From contig CM066987.1 in NCBI GenBank assembly GCA_033977485.1, positions 88,754,588 through 88,818,587 of the forward strand: a stretch of DNA of 64,000 bases, read 5' to 3'. The notes beneath the pieces were generated by a model that was not told the DNA's origin, searched no databases, and was given only the letters and a program-made list of their open reading frames with translations. Positions 1 to 9,660 of the stretch are shown here, in pieces. The position numbers and the translations under genes were made by a program. Source of the stretch: Hydrangea macrophylla. Taxonomy: Eukaryota; Streptophyta; Magnoliopsida; Cornales; Hydrangeaceae. How positions within the stretch are numbered: position 1 is the stretch's first letter; each line of letters opens with the position of its first letter.

Positions 1-155
1 TCTAAGATTCAATAGAAGGTTATTTTGATTACTTTCATTCCATTCAATCTTTGGTTTAGGAGGAAAACCAATTTTGACAATACTCCAAAGATGGTAGTCA
101 AGTGAACGAAAATAAAGTTCTATTGTCCTCTTCTAATGATCATACTTATGATCAC
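1..155 (-). pseudogene. Possible copia gag N-terminal scrap
   Basis: Read on the minus strand, bases of about 1-125 give a short open stretch with the pattern SLDYHLWSIVK followed by a proline/lysine-rich segment. This resembles the start of copia gag proteins of the DUF4219/UBN2 type, where an LW pair follows the first helix. It is not a clean continuation of the gag remnant at 156-540, which ends in a stop. A second copia fragment or a rearranged end is possible. No start codon is visible before the window edge, so this is a weak call. Confidence 0.3.
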
Positions 156-790
156 TCAGCAATGGAGGAGTGCTAATGCAATAACCTTCTTGAACTTTGT
201 TTCCATAGAAGTTGACTCAACATTTTGAAATTCAATAAAATCAATAGAGTCATTGAAAGAGCAAGAAGTAGAGGTTACCCCATTGTCAATTACCATGAGG
301 CAAAGATTGACAATCTCATCTTCATTTGAATTGTTGTTCGATGATTCACTCTCGGAGCAACTTTGAGAGGCCTTCATTGCCTCATTCTTACGTTGTTCAT
401 ATTTAGGAGGCTTCTTTCCCAATTTTTCTTTCTTTAGAAATTTTGTGAATTTTTGAGTGATCAAATCTATTTTCTCATCCTCATCACTCTCATGATCTTT
501 TCCCTTTTTCTTTGAGCTTGAGGACTTCAAGGTGATTGACAAGCAGGGGTATTTGTAAAATACGACAACGCTAAAAGAAGAAAATGTATTAATTTAGTTT
601 ACAATTCCTTCATTTATCTGTAATTTGAATTGCAACGCCAATTTATACACAATTTGATTAAACTATGATAAGTTGTGTGTTTTAGCTGTATTTTGTGCAG
701 ACTGCAGTTGCTGTGTGAAGAATTGAAAGATAAAGATAAAAGGAAGTGCTGGATTCTAAGGAAGACAATCAAAAGCTGAAATACTGAGCC

Positions 791-905
791 TGATCGATTG
801 AAGACCATTCGATTGATCGAATGTTCGATCGATCGAGAGAAGCTCAAGCGATCGAAGACCCACAAGTTCGATCGATCGAGACATGTTCGATCGATCGAAC
901 ATGGC
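791..905 (+). repeat. TCGATCGATCGA palindrome array upstream of TATA, solo LTR 1
   Basis: Six or so spaced units of the TTCGATCGATCGAA type (some degenerate, such as TTCGATTGATCGAA) end about 65 bp before the TATATATA box at 969-976. A second array of the same motif lies 400 bp downstream (1384-1516). The two-array layout matches that of the Tekay LTRs in this window, though the sequences are otherwise unlike. Confidence 0.8.
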
Positions 906-1383
906 TTTTATCAGAATATACGCGCACGCAGCAGAAGCGGGTTTTTAACCCTATCATTAGGTCTTAAGTATATATACTTGTATTAGGTACGTCCAGAGGA
1001 GGCCCCCATGACTTTTATCAGTTTTTAAAGAGAGAGATAGAGAAGTTTCAAATTTTTGTAGGTTTTGAAGGTTAGATATTGCTTTGGGATTGGTTTTTTC
1101 TAGTTTAATACAAGTTTTCAGTTCCAGGTTACTTTATTCATTTTCTGCACTTAGTTTATAGTAGTATAATCTGTGAAATACATAATCTTGCATGTTAGAC
1201 ATAGTTATACAACTAGTTTTTATAGTTTGCATGATTAAAACACAACCAAACAAAACTCTAATGGACTTCTACGTTAAAAACAACACTGTGACACTCCAGA
1301 CCATGTTTGAGTAGTTTTCAGGTTGGGAGATCATGATGAAACCGTGATCTCAGGCCTCTACCATGTAGCAGATTAATTTCTGT

Positions 1384-1516
1384 GTTCGATCGATCGAAGT
1401 TAGTTCGATTGATCGGACCAAAGACATTGTCGAGCGATCAAAAATCGAAGTTAGTTCGATCGATCGAGGGAAGAAGATGTTCGATCGATCGAAAGCACGT
1501 CGATCGATCGAGCACC
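1384..1516 (+). repeat. Second TCGATCGATCGA array, solo LTR 1
   Basis: Spaced palindromes with core GATCGATC occur at about 1385, 1405, 1455, 1480 and 1500, some with one base changed. The array lies downstream of the LTR TATA box, hence in the transcribed R/U5 part if this is the promoter. Confidence 0.75.
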
Positions 1517-2934
1517 CTTTTTCTTGAGGACATTCTATGCAGTATTCCTAGGCTTTCTGTTTTACTGGATTGTTATCAAATTGTCCCAAAACGCTCAGTT
1601 TGTCAAAACAGTCTGTGAACTTTAAGCCTTGAAGCATTTTTCTTCAATATATTTTGCAAACCACCCTCAATGCTAATACCATTGTAAGTGAGAGTCTAAA
1701 CTATTGTTGTAAACCGCTTTTGTGTATTTCAAACTCCATTGTGATGATATAGTCCCGGTCATGAAAGGACTATGGATTCTTTATCCTAAGAGAAATACGG
1801 AATACTGTAGAGAGTGTACTCCATTGAGCTTCAATGTAATTGCATGGTGGATGGCCAGGTTGCGGTGGATTCGTGTAATCCCAACATTCCTTTTTAATTA
1901 AGAAAAACACACTTTGAATCTTTGCTTTAATTAATTAGTTAGTAATTAGTTGATCTAGTTTAATTGCTTTACTTTTAGTAGTTGTTAAACCGTGGAACTT
2001 TGTGTTCTGCATTCCTTTAAAATATTGATTTTTATTTTCCCTTTTTGAGATTAATCTAAGTTTTTAGTTTAACACCTTCCCTGTGGGATCGACCTGGACT
2101 TCCGGTACTATATTACTTGCACGATCACCTACACTTGGGTGTTGCACAAGAGCGCACAACTATTTAGTCGTGTCAGTGATGTCTCCTCTTTTGATCTCCT
2201 TTTTCTTATCTTCTTCGAAAAGCACGGCTAACTCCATTTCATGGGTAATGTGAGATCCCATGAGTTGTTCAATTGACAAGATTGTCAAATCTTTTGCTTC
2301 CCGGATAGCCGTGACCTTCGGTTGCCATTGCTTTGGTAAAGCCCTAAGAGTTTTCTCAATGATTTATTCATTAGCATAAACTTTACCAAGATTTTTCAAG
2401 CTATTGATGATAGTTGTAAAATGGGTATACATATCACCAATAAACTCAAAAGGCAACATTTTGAACATTTCATAAGATTGAACAACCAAATTAATTTTTG
2501 ACTTTTTGACTTGACTTGTTCCCTCATGAGTCACTTCAAGTTTATCCCAAATTTCTTTTGCGGATTCGCAAGATGAAATTCTATTGTATTCATTTGGGTC
2601 TGAACTGCAATATAATAAATTCATTGCCATAGCATTCAATTTTATGAGTTTCTTATCGGTATCATTATACTCATCTTTCGTTTTTGGAATAGAAATACCA
2701 TTTTCAATTTTTGTTGGAAGATGAGGCTCTTTGACCACTATTTGCCATAAATCAAAATCTTGAGAAATCAAATAGATTCTCATTCTATTTTTCCAATAAG
2801 CATAGTTTGAGCCATTAAAATATGGTGGTCTAGAAGCCGATTGACCCTCATAATAAGAAATGTGAGAAGTGTTGGTTTCCATTTGGATCTTAACTTAAAT
2901 TTTTCAAAAACTTTTGAAAATAGAAGAGCCGAAA

Positions 2935-2945
2935 CTTTGATACCA
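2935..2945 (-). other. Copia-A primer-binding site
   Basis: On the minus strand the sequence is TGGTATCAAAG, 5 bp after the LTR end. It matches the 3' end of plant initiator methionine tRNA over its first 8 bases, with one difference after that from the usual TGGTATCAGAGC. This fixes the element orientation as minus and marks 2951-4417 as the 5' LTR. Confidence 0.75.
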
Positions 2946-2950
2946 ATTAT

Positions 2951-4417
2951 TGGCCCGAAATGGAAACCTTATGGGGGGGGGGGGTGTGAATAAGGCTTTA
3001 GCAGAAAATGATCATTTTTAAAACTTAATTGGAAATTAAACACAATCACAAACGATAAAGTAAAGAGAGAAGGGAAGAGACACTTACAAATCAAATTTTC
3101 AAGTGGTTCGGCAATCCGCACACCGCGATCTACGTCTACCCCTCAAGAACACCTCTTAAGAATTCCTTTAATCTGACCTAATTCATAGGTGTAGATCAAA
3201 CCGCTACAAGAGTCTTTAACTCTCCTAAAGAAGAACACATCTTCTTTGCATACAAGGGTTACTAACCCTCACTCTTTACAAATGATTTGAATACAAATTG
3301 ATCTCTCTCTCTAGAGTGGATAATAAAATTAAAGGCTCACATAACAACTCCTTAGTGAGTGGATAATATAAATGAAAACTCACTACAATTTACTCTCTCA
3401 AGAATTACAATTGAAATCTAGAACAAATTGATTTTTCACTCAAACTAGGGCTCAAATGGGAATGATAATTAAACAAGATGCTTGAATGATTTTGTTAATG
3501 TTTCTTCTTATTTATGACCCTTAAAAACATCCCTATATATAGCTTTTGAAAGATTATGGCTGTTGGGAGTGGTTAGGGGGAGTAAAAACACTTTTTGGAG
3601 AGTTTAGAAACTAGCCGTTAGTGCATTCTGCGTAGTCCAGTCGACTGGATCGAAGGTTCGGTTGACTGGGAAGCTTATAATAGAGAAGAGACATTTTTTT
3701 TGTGAAATCCGGTCGACTGAACAGTGCTCCAGTTGACTGAACATTACCTCCGATTGACTGGACCCTTCATTTTTCAGTCGACTGATTTTCTGTTGTTTTT
3801 CGCAAACTGACACCTGTTCACTAAAACAACCATAACTCCATCTACAAAACTCATTTTTGTGATCCGTTTGAAGATTCGGAAACTCGATTCAAATACCTTT
3901 CTAACCATATAAAACTCAACATCTAATTCCTTACCACTTGGATAAGGAGTTCCTTTAAAATTGACCCATCTGTAAAGGGTTTTTGATTTTGACTTAGCCA
4001 CTTAAAAACTTTTGTGAAATAAATTTAATTGAGTGGTCCAAGTATGTTTAGGTCCTTCAAAGTATTTTAAAGTATGAGAGAAAGGATCCTAAGGTCTAGT
4101 TAAAGTTACTTGAGCCCCTATGAGTGATTGATCAAAATGCTTACAAGTAAATCCTAGTCTTCAAGCAAGGATAAAAAAATCTTCAAGTCTTCAAGCTTGA
4201 TCCTTGCTGAGCTCAATCACTCTTGGGTCTTCAAGATATGCTATCTCAAGATCTTAAACAAATTTAGAACATTTAAGTTCATAAATCAAGAGATTAGCAC
4301 AATGAAAATGACTTGGTAATCGATTAGAATAGAACAAATACAAACATGCTATTATCAATAGATTTGTCATCATCAAAACAAATATAAATAATACCTTAAA
4401 GAAATTCAAGGCTAACA
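2951..4417 (-). repeat. Copia-A 5' LTR
   Basis: On the minus strand it starts TGTTAGCC (right end, 4417) and ends GGGCCA (left end, 2951), giving TG..CA termini and 1467 bp. It lies 5 bp from the PBS. A TATATATA box is at 3534-3541. An array of GTCGAC-type palindromes lies upstream of that box on the element strand (3639-3782). Near the PBS-side end there is a run of about ten G residues (about 2972-2983). No coding sequence is seen in it. Confidence 0.8.
3639..3782 (-). repeat. Palindrome array in Copia-A U3 (CAGTCGACTG type)
   Basis: About six spaced copies of a CAGTCGACTG-like palindrome occur, some exact (around 3640 and 3776) and some with GTTGAC or ATTGAC variants. They lie about 100-240 bp upstream of the TATA box of this LTR on the element strand. 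The position is that of an upstream promoter region. Similar arrays with a different core sequence occupy the same place in other LTR families of this window. Confidence 0.7.
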
Positions 4418-4612
4418 GTTGAGTTCATGAAGAACAAGGCATCTAGAGTTAGTTGTGGTTGTGAAGATCATAAATGTAGAATCGTTGGAGTTTAGACACT
4501 GACGAATTCCTGAGTGATCTTAGAACAATTAGTAGGACATAGAAGTAGAAAGAGGTTAAGGATATGATTATCTTGCTACCTTGAGCCATATGTTAGTTGA
4601 GTGGTCTCACAT
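4418..4612. other. Unassigned leader of the old element
   Basis: No coding sequence is recognisable here. It lies between the Copia-A LTR and the hAT insert and is taken as leader DNA of the old Tekay-like element by position only. The site TCTCACAT at 4605-4612 is the left copy of the hAT target duplication. Confidence 0.4.
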
Positions 4613-5294
4613 AGGGCTGCACATGGGTCGGGTCGGGTCGGGTCCCTACAGAACCGGAACCAACCCGATTATGAATGGTTCCATGTTTTGAGACCCAGAC
4701 CCGAACCGATGAGGTTTGGACCCGACCCGACCCGACCCGACCCAGTAACTTTGGTTCGGGTCGGGTTGGGTCTGGGCCACAACCCAGTTTTTTCTTTTTT
4801 TTTTAAAATATATATTTTTTCTTATATTTTATTTTATTACTATTTTTATTTATATTCATTAGTGGATACCTATTCTTCTATGTATAATATATCCATTAAA
4901 AAAATTGATGAGGGTGGAGAGTCATGAAAATTAATTCCCACCATTAGAAAAGTGGATATAATGTTTTATATATTCATGGATATAATGATGTGCAACCTAT
5001 AAAAGTTCAAATTAATAAAGTGGTTATGTTTTATATATTCATGGATATAATGAAAAGAAAAATTAGTACTTTGTCACCAAAATAAACAATTAATTAGCAA
5101 AAACAGTTTGTCTATTGGCTGGACCCAGACCAGACCCAGACCCAACCCAGACCCGACCCGAAATATTTGTCTTTTGACTGGACCCGAACTAGACCCGACC
5201 CATTTCATTTCAGACCCGACCCAACCCGACCCAATCGGGTCGGGTCGGGTCGGGTCGGGTCGGGTCTTTGGGTAACGGGTTTTTTGTGCAGCCC
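4613..5294. mobile_element. hAT-type non-autonomous DNA transposon with CGGGT subterminal repeats
   Basis: The 682-bp insert has termini GGGCTGCACA and TGTGCAGCCC and an exact 8-bp target duplication TCTCACAT (4605-4612 and 5295-5302), the TSD length of hAT transposons. Just inside each end are runs of GGGTC units (4627-4760 and 5105-5275), in opposite senses, so the ends can pair over long stretches. The middle is A/T-rich (about 4790-5090). No transposase is encoded, so movement would need one in trans. Open frames in it are chance products of the repeats. Confidence 0.88.
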
Positions 5295-5302
5295 TCTCAC
5301 AT

Positions 5303-5613
5303 GTTAGTTGAGCAGTACTTGAGAATAGAAATAGAACATATAGATTTGACGTTACACGTAGAACCTGTAGTTTCGTAACCTTTATTTTGAGCATAGATGC
5401 CTTTAAGAATACTTGGTAGGTAGACTGACCTTTGTGGTTAATATTATTATTTATATAAGGTATTCATATTTCTTGATGTGATCATATTATATATAGTGGT
5501 ATTGTATTTTGTTACCATATTTGTTATTTTTGCCTGCAATATAAGATAGAATGCGATTGACTGGATAGATTTTCATTTGTAGGTAGAGACACCGAACACT
5601 ACCAGCACTCGTT
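5303..5613 (+). promoter_or_regulatory. Leader of the old element with candidate 3' splice site before gag
   Basis: Non-coding DNA leads to the gag start at 5614. A pyrimidine-rich stretch ending TTTTCATTTGTAG at about 5582 is a good 3' splice site, about 32 nt before the gag ATG. Tekay-1, Tekay-2 and Tekay-3 have a similar CTTCATAG-G acceptor about 20-25 nt before their gag ATG, so the site is conserved across old and young members. Use in splicing is inferred. Confidence 0.5.
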
Positions 5614-6577
5614 ATGGTTAGGACAACTCGAGGGAACCCGGGCCAACTGAATGGAGTACCTGATGTAGTACCTCCTGAGATAGATCCCACAGGAATGGTC
5701 GGAGTTTTCATCCGTCGGATGGAACAAGTTATCAATAGTACGGATCGTGTCATTGGCAATGAAGCACTAATACGTCAAATACGAGTCAAGCTGCTAATGG
5801 AATTTCGTGCTATTCAACATGGAACCTTTACAGGATTACGAGAGCATGGAAAGCTGAGCAATGAATTCACCAGATAGAATTGATATTTGAGACACTTAAA
5901 TGTACTGACACTAAGAAAAGACATTTGGTAGTATTTTAACTGACGTTCACAGCAATAGATTGGTGGGACGCAGTGAAAGCTACGATAGGTGAAGAAGCTA
6001 TAGGGAGAGTGACTTGGAAATCATTCAAGACTTGATTTCTATAGAAGTGCTTCCTAGAGTCCGAGAAGAACAAAAGGAAAATAGAGTTCATATAATTAGT
6101 CCAAGGTAGTTTTACAGTGTCAGAATATACAACTCAATTTGAGAGGCTATCATGATTTACACAACATATGATACAAAAAGAAGAAAGATCAAGAGATATT
6201 ATTAGGGAATAGTTCCACATATCCGTCATATGACTATAGGACATTTAGACCAATCTTTCAAAGCCTTGGTAGAAATGGCAACGAAATTGGAAGACGACAC
6301 TCAGATTAGTGAAGGACAACGATTTGATCAAGCTCTGTCAGAAAATGATCAACTTCTCCTAGGAGATCGGAGAGAAAGAGACAGTCAGGTTGTGTTGGCA
6401 GCCAACCCAGCTCAACAAGGAAACACAAAGAGAAGTTACATAGGAAACCGCCAAAAGCCCAAGAGGATGGGGAACAACAAGAAAGAATCAAAACCAATAG
6501 TGACTCAAACACAACACAGGGAACGAGATATCTGCTATAACTATGGAGTACTGGGACACCATTCCTAAGAATGCAGA
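5614..6577 (+). pseudogene. Old Tekay-like gag remnant, 5' part
   Basis: The start resembles that of the intact Tekay gag: MVRTTR, then DPTGMVGVFIRRMEQ against DPIGVFEAFMQRME in Tekay-1. It then tracks the same protein through degenerate frames: KAEQW, IELIFETLKC, DWWDA, TTQFERLS, HMTIGHLDQSF. It ends in a damaged first zinc knuckle (CYNYGVLGHH) where Copia-B inserted, and the rest continues at 25426. There are many stops and frameshifts (for example at 5875, 5939 and 6032), so it is long dead. Part of the sequence corresponding to the middle of the N-terminal domain is missing. Confidence 0.75.
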
Positions 6578-8074
6578 TGTTAGGAAACTGCGTTCCCAGA
6601 ATCCGTTGACAGTGCGTATAAGTTGGTACTGCAAAAAATTTAGGTGAGAGCTACAATAACCCTACAAGGGTGGAAACTAGGGTTACCTTGAACTGCAAAA
6701 ATGGATTGCTGTAGTAGACGAATCGAGAACACGGGCTCGATAACAGCTCACGATCTTCTACCGTATTCCTTTGCTGCCAGAATATCGAACTGAGTGTGGG
6801 CTCTTTCGAAATCCTTTATGTTTTCTGCTCTTCCCTCTTTACGTTCTATTTTCTAATCCCAGTTATAACACTCTCTTTGATTACTATGACGATTCAATCC
6901 TGATCACATTGATCCGACAAAGATGTGTTCGTCAGGAGGATCAAACGATCTCCGATTTACTTGAATTTTTAACAGCAGCTCTGTCTCGACGTCAGGAACG
7001 TTGAGTACAAAATTCAGCAACTTTCGATCAGTATCGAGCAGTCCGAAGCTCTTTTAGTGAGCGTTGTCCGACGCTAGCGATCTACACTCCTATGTCTCTT
7101 GAATGCTCACAGAGACTAGGGTTTGGTGGAAACCCTTCTAGAAGAAAGCTAGGAGGTCAAGGGAAGCTTAGAATATGAAATCATGCAACCTGAGAGAAGA
7201 GCCAAGGCAGCATATATATAGGCTACGATAGGGACCATAAGAAGTCAATAAGGAATAAGCTTCCTTATGGAATTAGGAAACCCTAATTCGAACTGAATCA
7301 GATTCCTATTTCCATAAATTATAATTCATACCACTAAAGAATTATAATTGCACTCCTACCCTTATCTCAAAAATATATTTCGAGCTCCATGTTATTATAT
7401 GCTTATTATCTCCCCATGTTAAGATTACAGATATCCATTAATTAAATATAATTACTGACAATCATATTTAATTAATTTCTTAAAATTCCTTGAGATCCTC
7501 TGCTTAACTTATCTGATATGTCGGATACAAAATCCACCTGCAGGGTTTGACATAATCAAAACTTATAAGCTTTCTCAAGGGGATATCATCAATCCCAAAA
7601 TTGAGACATGGATTCCATCATTAATTAATAGCCACCACACAATTAATATTGCCACCCAATCCAATGAGGTATTAATTATCTTATAAGTCAGTATAAAGAT
7701 AATTACCCCAAGTCGGTCCTGTTTAATACACAAAATGTACCAGCATGGTGAGTTGAAACTATACCATTTCCCGCAGTCAAGACAAACCTACTACAACACC
7801 ATGCTGCAGTCCTACCGATGGTGTGTCCAATCCCATCTAAGACTGTAAACCAAAATCTTACATTCTATAATATCTGATGGCCTGATCTTCCGTGTGTAAG
7901 CCGAACTCTACACACCAAACCACCTACTATAAAGAATGAGAGACACACATTAAATAAATAATATACTACAAACATTGCCCACACAGATTCTCATAAAAAA
8001 TGGATTAACTGATTTTATTAAATGAATAATAAATCAACTACATAAAGCATGGCTTTTAGTATATATCCCTAACA
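6578..8074 (-). repeat. Copia-B 3' LTR
   Basis: The 1497-bp LTR starts TGTTAGGG (minus strand, at 8074) and ends CCTAACA (at 6578). It is shorter than its partner (23810-25420) because a 114-bp block present in the partner at about 24898-25011 is absent here. The break lies at short ATGAG(G/A)TATT repeats, which suggests slippage or deletion between direct repeats. TATATATA is at about 7212-7220. Open frames within it are not genes. Confidence 0.92.
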
Positions 8075-8089
8075 ATCTCCCACTTAGAC
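8075..8089 (-). other. Copia-B polypurine tract
   Basis: On the minus strand the sequence is GTCTAAGTGGGAGAT directly before the 3' LTR, the usual copia plus-strand primer form (AAGTGGGAGA). This confirms the minus orientation. Confidence 0.8.
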
Positions 8090-8206
8090 TCAAAGCCATG
8101 AAGTGTAATACCCTGTATTTCTGTAATATATTATATAACTAGACCTTGTATGTTTCTTTTAATACTTGTATGAGATTGGCCTTACCCTTGGTATAATTTG
8201 GATACC

Positions 8207-8320
8207 AATCAATTGACTAGTTTTCCAATCGATTGCCTTGCTTTGGATACCAATCGATTGAACTTTATATCAATCGATTGATTGTATCAATCGATTGACA
8301 CTTATGTCAATCGTTTGGAG
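8207..8320 (+). repeat. CAATCGATTG array 1, upstream of the Tekay-1 TATA box
   Basis: Seven spaced copies of the 10-bp palindrome CAATCGATTG or one-base variants occur at 19-25 bp spacing, ending about 60 bp before the TATA box. Counterparts are at 16483-16590 (3' LTR), 50803-50923 and 57006-57122 (Tekay-3) and 44280-44395 and 61077-61190 (Tekay-2). The position suggests binding sites of a dimeric DNA-binding protein. That role is inferred. Confidence 0.8.
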
Positions 8321-8357
8321 GCAGCTGGGCAGATTCTTTTGCTCTGGCTAGGGAGAG

Positions 8358-8390
8358 GCCACGTGAACACTCTCTCCTTATATATACCAG
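8358..8390 (+). promoter_or_regulatory. Tekay-1 LTR core promoter (G-box plus TATA)
   Basis: CACGTG at 8360-8365 is a G-box, the plant bZIP/bHLH core site. TTATATATA at 8378-8386 is the TATA box. Transcription would begin about 30 bp downstream, near 8410-8420. The arrangement is kept in the other Tekay LTRs (TATA at 50981, 57182, and on minus at 44211 and 61008). In the Tekay-2 3' LTR the G-box has changed to CACGTA. Confidence 0.75.
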
Positions 8391-8684
8391 CCCTTTTCCT
8401 GCCTTTTTCTTTTTAGAAAAATCAGTGAGAGTGAGAGGGAGTGTTTGTGTGTGTGTTATGTATATATAAACACTTATATATATATATACACACATATATA
8501 CATGTATTCATACACTCACACACACACATCCATGGACTGAGACAAGAAGGAAGAAGATGAGAAGATCAGAAAGAAGAAAGAAGGAGAAAGAGAAGAGAGA
8601 AGACAGAGAACTAGAGAGAGAGAGAGGGAAACCACCATTGAAGCTCCAAGCTTCAAAACACAACCAAACACGCCCTTAACGTCT

Positions 8685-8693
8685 AAGGTGAGT
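8685..8693 (+). promoter_or_regulatory. Conserved 5' splice site in the Tekay LTR leader
   Basis: AAG|GTGAGTT is close to the plant consensus (AG|GTAAGT). The cut would fall after 8687. The same site is present in the Tekay-1 3' LTR (16956/16957), in both Tekay-2 LTRs (on minus), in the Tekay-3 3' LTR, and as GAG|GTGAGT in the old LTR (27427/27428). With the acceptor at 10494 it defines an intron of 1807 nt covering array 2, the tandem block, the LTR end and the PBS. Splicing is predicted, not shown. Confidence 0.6.
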
Positions 8694-8817
8694 TCTAAAC
8701 TCACTTGGTAGCCTTACATTGATGTTATGACATGTTTGAATGAAGAAATGGAGAAGAAACCATGTATTTCCCGTTTATATGTGCTGGGCAGTCTTCTCTG
8801 TGAAGAAGACGAAGTGT

Positions 8818-9007
8818 CAATCGATTGACACTTTATCAATCGATTGACATCTTTCATGTTCCAATCGATTGAATCTTTATCAATCGATTGACATCTTTCA
8901 TGTTCCAATCGATTGACATGGATTGTGATCCAATCGATTGAACCTTCTTCCAATCGATTGATGCCACTTTTATACCAATCGATTGACATCTATACCAATC
9001 GATTGGC
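8818..9007 (+). repeat. CAATCGATTG array 2, downstream of the Tekay-1 promoter
   Basis: Nine exact CAATCGATTG palindromes are spaced 19, 20 or 25 bp apart. The same place in the 3' LTR (17087-17337) has twelve. Other members are at 57612-57829 (Tekay-3) and, on minus, 43558-43770 and 60373-60585 (Tekay-2). The array lies in the predicted leader intron. Copy number differs between LTRs of one element, so units are gained or lost after insertion. Confidence 0.85.
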
Positions 9008-9331
9008 AGTTACAGTTTACTGTTTTACTTGTTTAGATAATATAATAACTGTTTAGTTATTTATTTACTGTTCAGTATTTCCCAGCATGCTTTATTATTG
9101 TAATACAGACATGATAACGAGTTAATGCGGCGTAGGATCGTAGTAATAACAAGATTAATGGATAATGTTTATAACGTTAGATAACGGAATAGTCGTGAAT
9201 CCTTTGGAGTTAATGTTCATTTCATTCAGAGTAGTCAGGCCACATTGGGATTGTCATGTATCGGTGATAGAGTTGAACTTAAGTAGGTTTGCTAAGATTC
9301 GGGAAATTTGCGTGGGCGGGCTTTGGTCGAT

Positions 9332-9660
9332 CATATGTTCTTAAAAGCGGTAGACAGACGAAGGTGTCTATGACTTGCGGTGAACCGGACCATTTGCCCT
9401 AGGATAGCCAGATGATCTAATCATATGTTCTTAAAAGCGGTAGATAGACGAAGGTGTCTATGACATGCGGTGGACCGTGATCACTGGTAGACGTCGCTAA
9501 GTCGTGTCATAGAATGATGTACTGTTGTTTAAAGCGTTATATTCCTGACATGCGGTGGACTGTGCATATGTTCTTAAAAGCGGGGGATGGACTAACGTGG
9601 TATCCATGACATGCGGTGAACTGTGCATATGTTCTTAAAAGCGGTGGATGAGCAATGGTG
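9332..9660 (+). repeat. Degenerate tandem block in U5, unit CATATGTTCTTAAAAGCGG
   Basis: Four units start CATATGTTCTTAAAAGCGG (about 9332, 9422, 9565, 9624). Each is followed or preceded by GACATGCGGTG(G/A)AC and a GACGAAGGTGTCTATGAC element. The block recurs in every young Tekay LTR (17668-17990, 58137-58460, and on minus 42920-43240 and 59740-60060). Function is unknown; it may be an RNA structural or packaging element. Confidence 0.8.

Larger units (their letters stand above)
537..2175 (+). mobile_element. Solo LTR 1, probably Ty3/gypsy
   Basis: The 1639-bp insert begins TGACAAGC and ends GTGTCA, a perfect 5-bp inverted terminal pair (TGACA/TGTCA). It is flanked by a 5-bp target duplication GTGAT at 532-536 and 2176-2180. 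Removing the insert with one TSD copy rejoins the gag reading frame. A CCTGTGGGATCGACC stretch near the 3' end is typical of LTR ends in Tat/Athila-type gypsy elements, which also sets the + orientation. A TATA box lies at 969-976. No internal region is present, so it is the product of LTR-LTR recombination. Lineage is inferred. Confidence 0.85.
156..2882 (-). pseudogene. Copia-A gag, split and broken
   Basis: This is the gag of Copia-A, normally the RNA-binding structural protein of the cytoplasmic particle. The N-terminal part (2882-2364, 172 codons) shows the DUF4219/UBN2 pattern: start, FNGSNYAYWKNRMR, LW, then KSKINLVVQSYEMFKM. A TAA stop at 2361-2363 interrupts it, after which typical gag residues (TLRALPKQW, IEQLMGSH) continue to about 2181. 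The solo LTR 537-2175 then splits the frame. The C-terminal part resumes at 531 and ends at 156. The usual CCHC zinc knuckle is missing: the lysine-rich stretch runs straight into the acidic tail with the NLCLM motif. It is not functional. Confidence 0.75.
1..4417 (-). mobile_element. Copia-A: Ty1/copia retrotransposon, 5' part
   Basis: The element runs right to left: 5' LTR (2951-4417), PBS (2935-2945), gag from 2882 downward, then off the left edge of the window. The LTR, the initiator-Met PBS and a DUF4219/UBN2-type gag identify Ty1/copia. The LTR end with a G-run followed by TGTGAATAAGGC on + is of the kind common in SIRE/Tork-like elements, but I do not assign a lineage firmly. The gag is split by a solo LTR (537-2175). 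The other LTR lies outside the window, so the TSD cannot be tested; the flank after 4417 starts GTTGA. The element appears to have inserted into the leader of the old Tekay-like element. Confidence 0.8.

Noticed and set aside
614..1618. Open frames across solo LTR 1 with repeated SIDR-like residues
   Set aside because: They are translations of the TCGATCGATCGA array and cross the LTR promoter; no family resemblance.
4601..4927. 108-codon frame rich in RPEP/GPDPTRPDP
   Set aside because: It is a reading of the CGGGT runs in the hAT element.
4625..5280. GGGTCGGGTC runs as telomere-like or interstitial telomere repeats
   Set aside because: Plant telomere repeats are TTTAGGG; these runs sit within a hAT element with a clear TSD.
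8818..9007. Regularly spaced short repeats resembling a CRISPR array
   Set aside because: The repeat is a 10-bp palindrome with 9-15 bp variable gaps inside an LTR of a plant retrotransposon; there are no cas genes and the spacing is far too short.
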